A DNA stretch of 64,000 nt, from the NCBI RefSeq assembly GCF_918797505.1, contig NC_092793.1, forward strand, positions 46,984,243-47,048,242. Direction: 5' to 3'. Position numbers and translations under genes: made by a program. This DNA comes from Bemisia tabaci (Eukaryota > Arthropoda > Insecta > Hemiptera > Aleyrodidae). Shown here one piece after another: positions 60,500 through 64,000 of this stretch; within the stretch, counting starts at the first letter, position 1; each line of letters begins with the position of its first letter. The notes beneath the pieces are model-generated. The model saw only the letters and a list, made by a program, of their open reading frames with translations, did no database searches and was not told the origin of the DNA.

Positions 60500-61274
60500 C
60501 TGAAACAAAAATAAACATTTCTAATTTCGGCGGCGTTTTAGCGAGTATATTTCACCGCACATAAAATTTGCAAACCATTGATACTATTTTTGAATGCGGT
60601 TTTGGCCTTGTGACTGTTAATATTAGAAGAAATACGAAGTTGAGAAATTACAAAAGGAGCCGGTGATATAACACCGGAGTTGACCGAAGTCCAATTCAAG
60701 GACATATCCTGCGTGACTCTTTTGTTCACAAAAAGAGTCAGTAACCGCAGGAAGAGTCTCGCTGATCATGACCGTGCTTGCAGAATGAAGGATGTTTGAA
60801 GCGGCGGAAGGGAAAAAACCTAGCGGTGAGAAAATAAGTTATGAAACGTGTAGGATAAAATAGAATACAGGGAAAATAAACACATGACTAAATCAATGAA
60901 ATTGTATATGAAATGAAATGAAATAAGATAAGATGAATGAAATAAAAGCATCTATTATCCCGGAAAATAAAAAAGAACAGCCGAAAATTTGAGCCGTCGC
61001 AATCGAGATCTGTGTACATTAATTTCATCATCGATATTCATTTGATGATGAATTCTACTATCGGATTTTGAACCGCATATAATGGTGTATTTCTCATCAT
61101 ACAATGTTTAAATTTTCCAGAAAAAGCTGCACAAAATTAGATATTTAAATTGAGCTGCTAATGAATGCCTCGATAGAGCCCCGGAATCCTTTTGTTTGAT
61201 GTAGCAAAGTCATAAATTAGAGTGCTTTTGATCGGTAAATCTGCGGGGAGGGAGAGAAAATTGACCAATGACGT

Positions 61275-61429
61275 GACCTTGCTTTACGATACATCGATGG
61301 ATCGCCATTTAAATGCATGGAAAAGGATCGATAATGAGAGTGTTTGTAACGAAAACCTTATTGATCGATTTTTTACTATAGTTTTAAATGGGGACTTATC
61401 GATAGTCGATTATTCGCGCTTCGCCACTG
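61275..61429 (-). repeat. CAGTGGC/ATCGAT-family MITE, inverted copy
   Basis: It ends with TTCGCGCTTCGCCACTG on the plus strand and contains TCGATAGTCGATTATTCG and the TTTAAATG..ATCGAT order of 19592-19755 in reverse. Confidence 0.7.
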
Positions 61430-61682
61430 AAATTGACTGCATGAAATGTTTCGCGGAATAATGATAAAAATCGCTCATGAATTTGTCTGGAATGCATGCC
61501 TGCCGTCGCAGCAAATATTGTACGGAGAATCTGCGTTAATAATTTCAGCGTTGCGTTGCATTTCGGAAAACCACAGATTTTTTAAAATACCATTTGTTCT
61601 TTTTTGTGAGCTCTTATATGATCAGAAAACCCGGGAGATAAAAAAATATAGATTTACGGGTGGAAAAATAACTCGAGCGCAA

Positions 61683-61819
61683 ATTTGGACTTCATTTTGC
61701 AATATGGAATATTTCTAACTCGCCCACAGAAGCACCTATTTGCACGAGGAAACGCATCGCACATAGGCTTCTTCTGAAATGAACCAGAAACGGTAGTTCC
61801 ATATGGAAAAATGAAGACC
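61683..61819. repeat. TTGG-family MITE, diverged
   Basis: TTTGGACTTCATTTTGCAAT at the left and its approximate inverse ATATGGAAAAATGAAGACC at the right. Confidence 0.65.
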
Positions 61820-62679
61820 ATTTCACCCTTGAAATATGGTAATCTCGCAAGGGGAATCGATGGAGAGCTTGAACCGTTTCATTTATCCTGCATAACAGTA
61901 AATAAAAAATTGATTCAAGTTTTTCCTTTTTTTATACAAAAGACAAAATTGTTATTAAACAATAAAAATTCTACAAAAAATATACTTGTTACATTCAACA
62001 GAAAAACTCGAGTGACCTTTAGAAAAATTGAGTTGAGGGTAGTTTCGAGCTGGTCCAAAAGTATGTTCCCTCTGGTCAAAACAAAAAGGCATGCAAACAA
62101 AATTTAGGATGAGAATACCCAATTGTCTAATTTGTCCCATTTTGATACTAAAGATCTCTAATATTTCTGATACCATCTATGCAATAATTAAACTTTCTAA
62201 CGTTTTGTATTTTCAATTCTTGCCCGAGGTATTTTTAATGATCTGCAGAGTCGAATTCAATTATCTGTCAGCGATCAGCCGGTAGACCTTTGGATGAGCT
62301 CACCGTGTGAAGATTTAAGAATGAGGGGCTTGGAGGACAAGTCGCATGAGTGCAGTTTTTGAAAATATGAGATATTAATGATTTCAAGTACAACTTGTCT
62401 TAATGCATATTCTGTGAAAAATTCGCTCCCAAATTCCAATTTTTAAGCATTAAAAATCCATTTGAACTTTTTTTCCACTATAAGGATCCATGTAATTTCG
62501 AAACTTCAAACGCGCATTGCTCGAAATAGCAAAAACTGCGCTTATGCGCCTTGTCCTTTTATAATCCAGGTTTTTTATTTTATCAGCTTGAAGTAGTTTT
62601 TTAAGGACACCGAGCGTCTGTTGAGTACTGGACCACTTAGCGGTCAGTACTAAATATGGTTGATCTCCTGAGGATGATA

Positions 62680-62896
62680 CAGGGTTATTCAAAAGTCACG
62701 CACCACTGGCCATAACTTTAGTTCTAATTATGATATCGACTTGCGGTTTAAGACGTTTTTCCTCATATCGAGGGGGATCCTTTTAGGTACTTTCCACTTT
62801 TTGATCCCCTCGGGTAGAGGGGGCGGGGGGCGACTCAAAAATTTCAAATAGCCACCCCCTTCATGGCCAGTGGTGCATGACTTTTGAATAACCCTG
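62680..62896. mobile_element. TA-flanked MITE, CAGGGTTATTCAAAAGTCACG ends
   Basis: 217 bp. CAGGGTTATTCAAAAGTCAC / GCACCACTGGCCAT is mirrored by ATGGCCAGTGGTGCATGACT / TTTGAATAACCCTG, with TA on both sides. It has the same end logic as the 1,044-bp foldback at 24545 and an unrelated interior. Confidence 0.87.
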
Positions 62897-64000
62897 TATA
62901 TTATGACGGGGATGTAGCGACCTTTTCATCCGTATGGGTTCTCATGTTGTGTGCCTTCCAAAAGGCATTCAGTGGGTAAAATTCCGCATTCCAATACAAA
63001 ACGGAGGTTTCAAACGAAATGGAGTTTCTCGTATAGGGTCGAGGGTCTCATTTTCCGTTGAATGTTTGGCAACTTGAGCTGCTTCTATCGGGATCTCTGT
63101 GGGAAGTCCGCGGGACATTTACGGAGGTTTCTTTTGATGCTCAAAGGCCGGGGCTGAGAGGAGAGCCGCGAGTTCCGCTTGCCGCGCCGCAAAAGTCATA
63201 ACCTGCTCGTATCAGCAGAAAGCGAGACAGCTTGGCGGCGCTATGCTCAGCTAAGCGGCGTCGATTCTCCGCCAAAGGCCCGGTCAAAGTGAGCGCGATA
63301 GAGCGCCCACTGCGTTCATTTCACCCGCGTCTCCAGTGGCTTATATCGCAACACCCCCCCCCCCCCCCCACCCCGTTGCCATCATCAGGAAAATCCCTCA
63401 AAGTAAGGGTAGTAAGTATGAGCACCTTTAGACTACAACAGAAGATTGTCTGAAGAAGTCTGACGGCAGTTTAGCATTGAAAGTAAATGCAGGAATCAAG
63501 ATGAATCTTCTGTCGCAGTCTGAAAGTGCGTAAACTTATTTTGCCTGGACTCTAAAAGAACCCAGATTGGAGGAAAACGCAATTGAAAGTTGTTATCCCC
63601 GATATTTTCCGGCATTTTCCAAAAGCCCCATTGATGTGTGTAACTTATCTGCCAATTGGAGGCGATCTCGCTGCATCGGTTTTGGCTCCTCAAGATATCA
63701 TGTCGGCTCAAATTTTCCGAGCAAGTCTAAACGTGTACAACAGTTAAATTCAAAATTTTGTAATCTTCATAAACAGACAGTTGCAGGGTGGCGGAATTTC
63801 ATGAAAAAAAATCTTGAAATTTCACTTGAAATATTTCAAGAAATTTCAGGAATTTATGAAAGATATTGAAAAATACCGGTTCCTTTCCATGTTTCACAAA
63901 ATGTGAAAATTGTGACTTTCGTCTATTTTTGTGTTTGAGTGCGGTTTGCATACTCTAGCCCCTGAAAAATACGAAATATTTCACAGACTCATGGAATTTC

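Larger units (their letters stand above)
60500..64000 (-). other. Right flank: intron upstream of the first seen exon
   Basis: No signal-peptide exon could be recognised on the minus strand. It holds an ATGAA-rich stretch (60886-60950), MITEs at 61275, 61683 and 62680, a C17-like run (63354-63370) and a short GAAATTTCA palindromic cluster near 63811-63850. The GC-rich part at 63160-63330 is a place to look for a 5' exon, but nothing is convincing. Confidence 0.6.

Noticed and set aside
61222..61461. 79-codon plus-strand frame with an acceptable composition
   Set aside because: Covers the inverted ATCGAT-family MITE at 61275-61429, which explains the frame.
63160..63460. GC-rich patch as the missing 5' exon or CpG promoter of pHCl
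   Set aside because: No signal-peptide-like minus-strand frame with a fitting donor was found. It remains only a place to look.

Overview
The window is animal genomic DNA. It holds the middle part of one large, intron-rich gene on the minus strand, and almost everything else is transposon-derived repeat. The gene encodes a Cys-loop ligand-gated chloride channel subunit. Its best match, from recognised family sequence, is the insect pH-sensitive chloride channel pHCl (pHCl-1 type), a relative of the histamine-, glutamate- and glycine-gated chloride channels. All introns have GT-AG borders and the exon phases join without a break. An arthropod is certain enough. A hemipteran such as a whitefly is my guess from the style of the repeats, and it is not proven.

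Gene layout, in transcript order (right to left): exon 60499-60349 (start of the ligand-binding domain), 50879-50797, 35788-35645 (W-R-P-D loop), 19233-19151 (the Cys-loop), 14519-14385 (loop B region), 8699-8599 (second disulphide and M1), then two alternative versions of the next exon, 7530-7370 (A) and 6499-6339 (B). Both versions encode the end of M1, the P-A-R selectivity motif, M2 and the start of M3. The signal-peptide exon(s) would lie beyond the right edge. The exons for the rest of M3, the intracellular loop and M4 would lie beyond the left edge. I see neither in the window.

The main observation is the tandem exon pair A/B. Each is 161 bp (not a multiple of 3), has the same phases and its own splice sites, and is 870 bp from the other, so a productive mRNA must use exactly one. 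They differ in 33 of 53 codons, yet the proteins differ at one residue (Ile versus Val after the first Trp). This looks like an old, strongly conserved, mutually exclusive exon pair in the pore-forming segment.

The introns (up to about 16.4 kb) and both flanks are layers of non-autonomous DNA transposons: hAT-like elements with 8-bp target duplications; Tc1/mariner-like elements with TA duplications; several further inverted-repeat families; and two foldbacks near 1 kb. There are also two short poly(A)-tailed retro-insertions with 10-11 bp target duplications, one decayed mariner-type transposase fragment and one possible gag zinc-knuckle fragment. Three inverted-repeat or fragment loci carry hammerhead-ribozyme-like cores of the kind known from Penelope-like elements. 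Several insertions are nested, which gives relative ages. I found no tRNA, rRNA or CRISPR and no second intact protein-coding gene.
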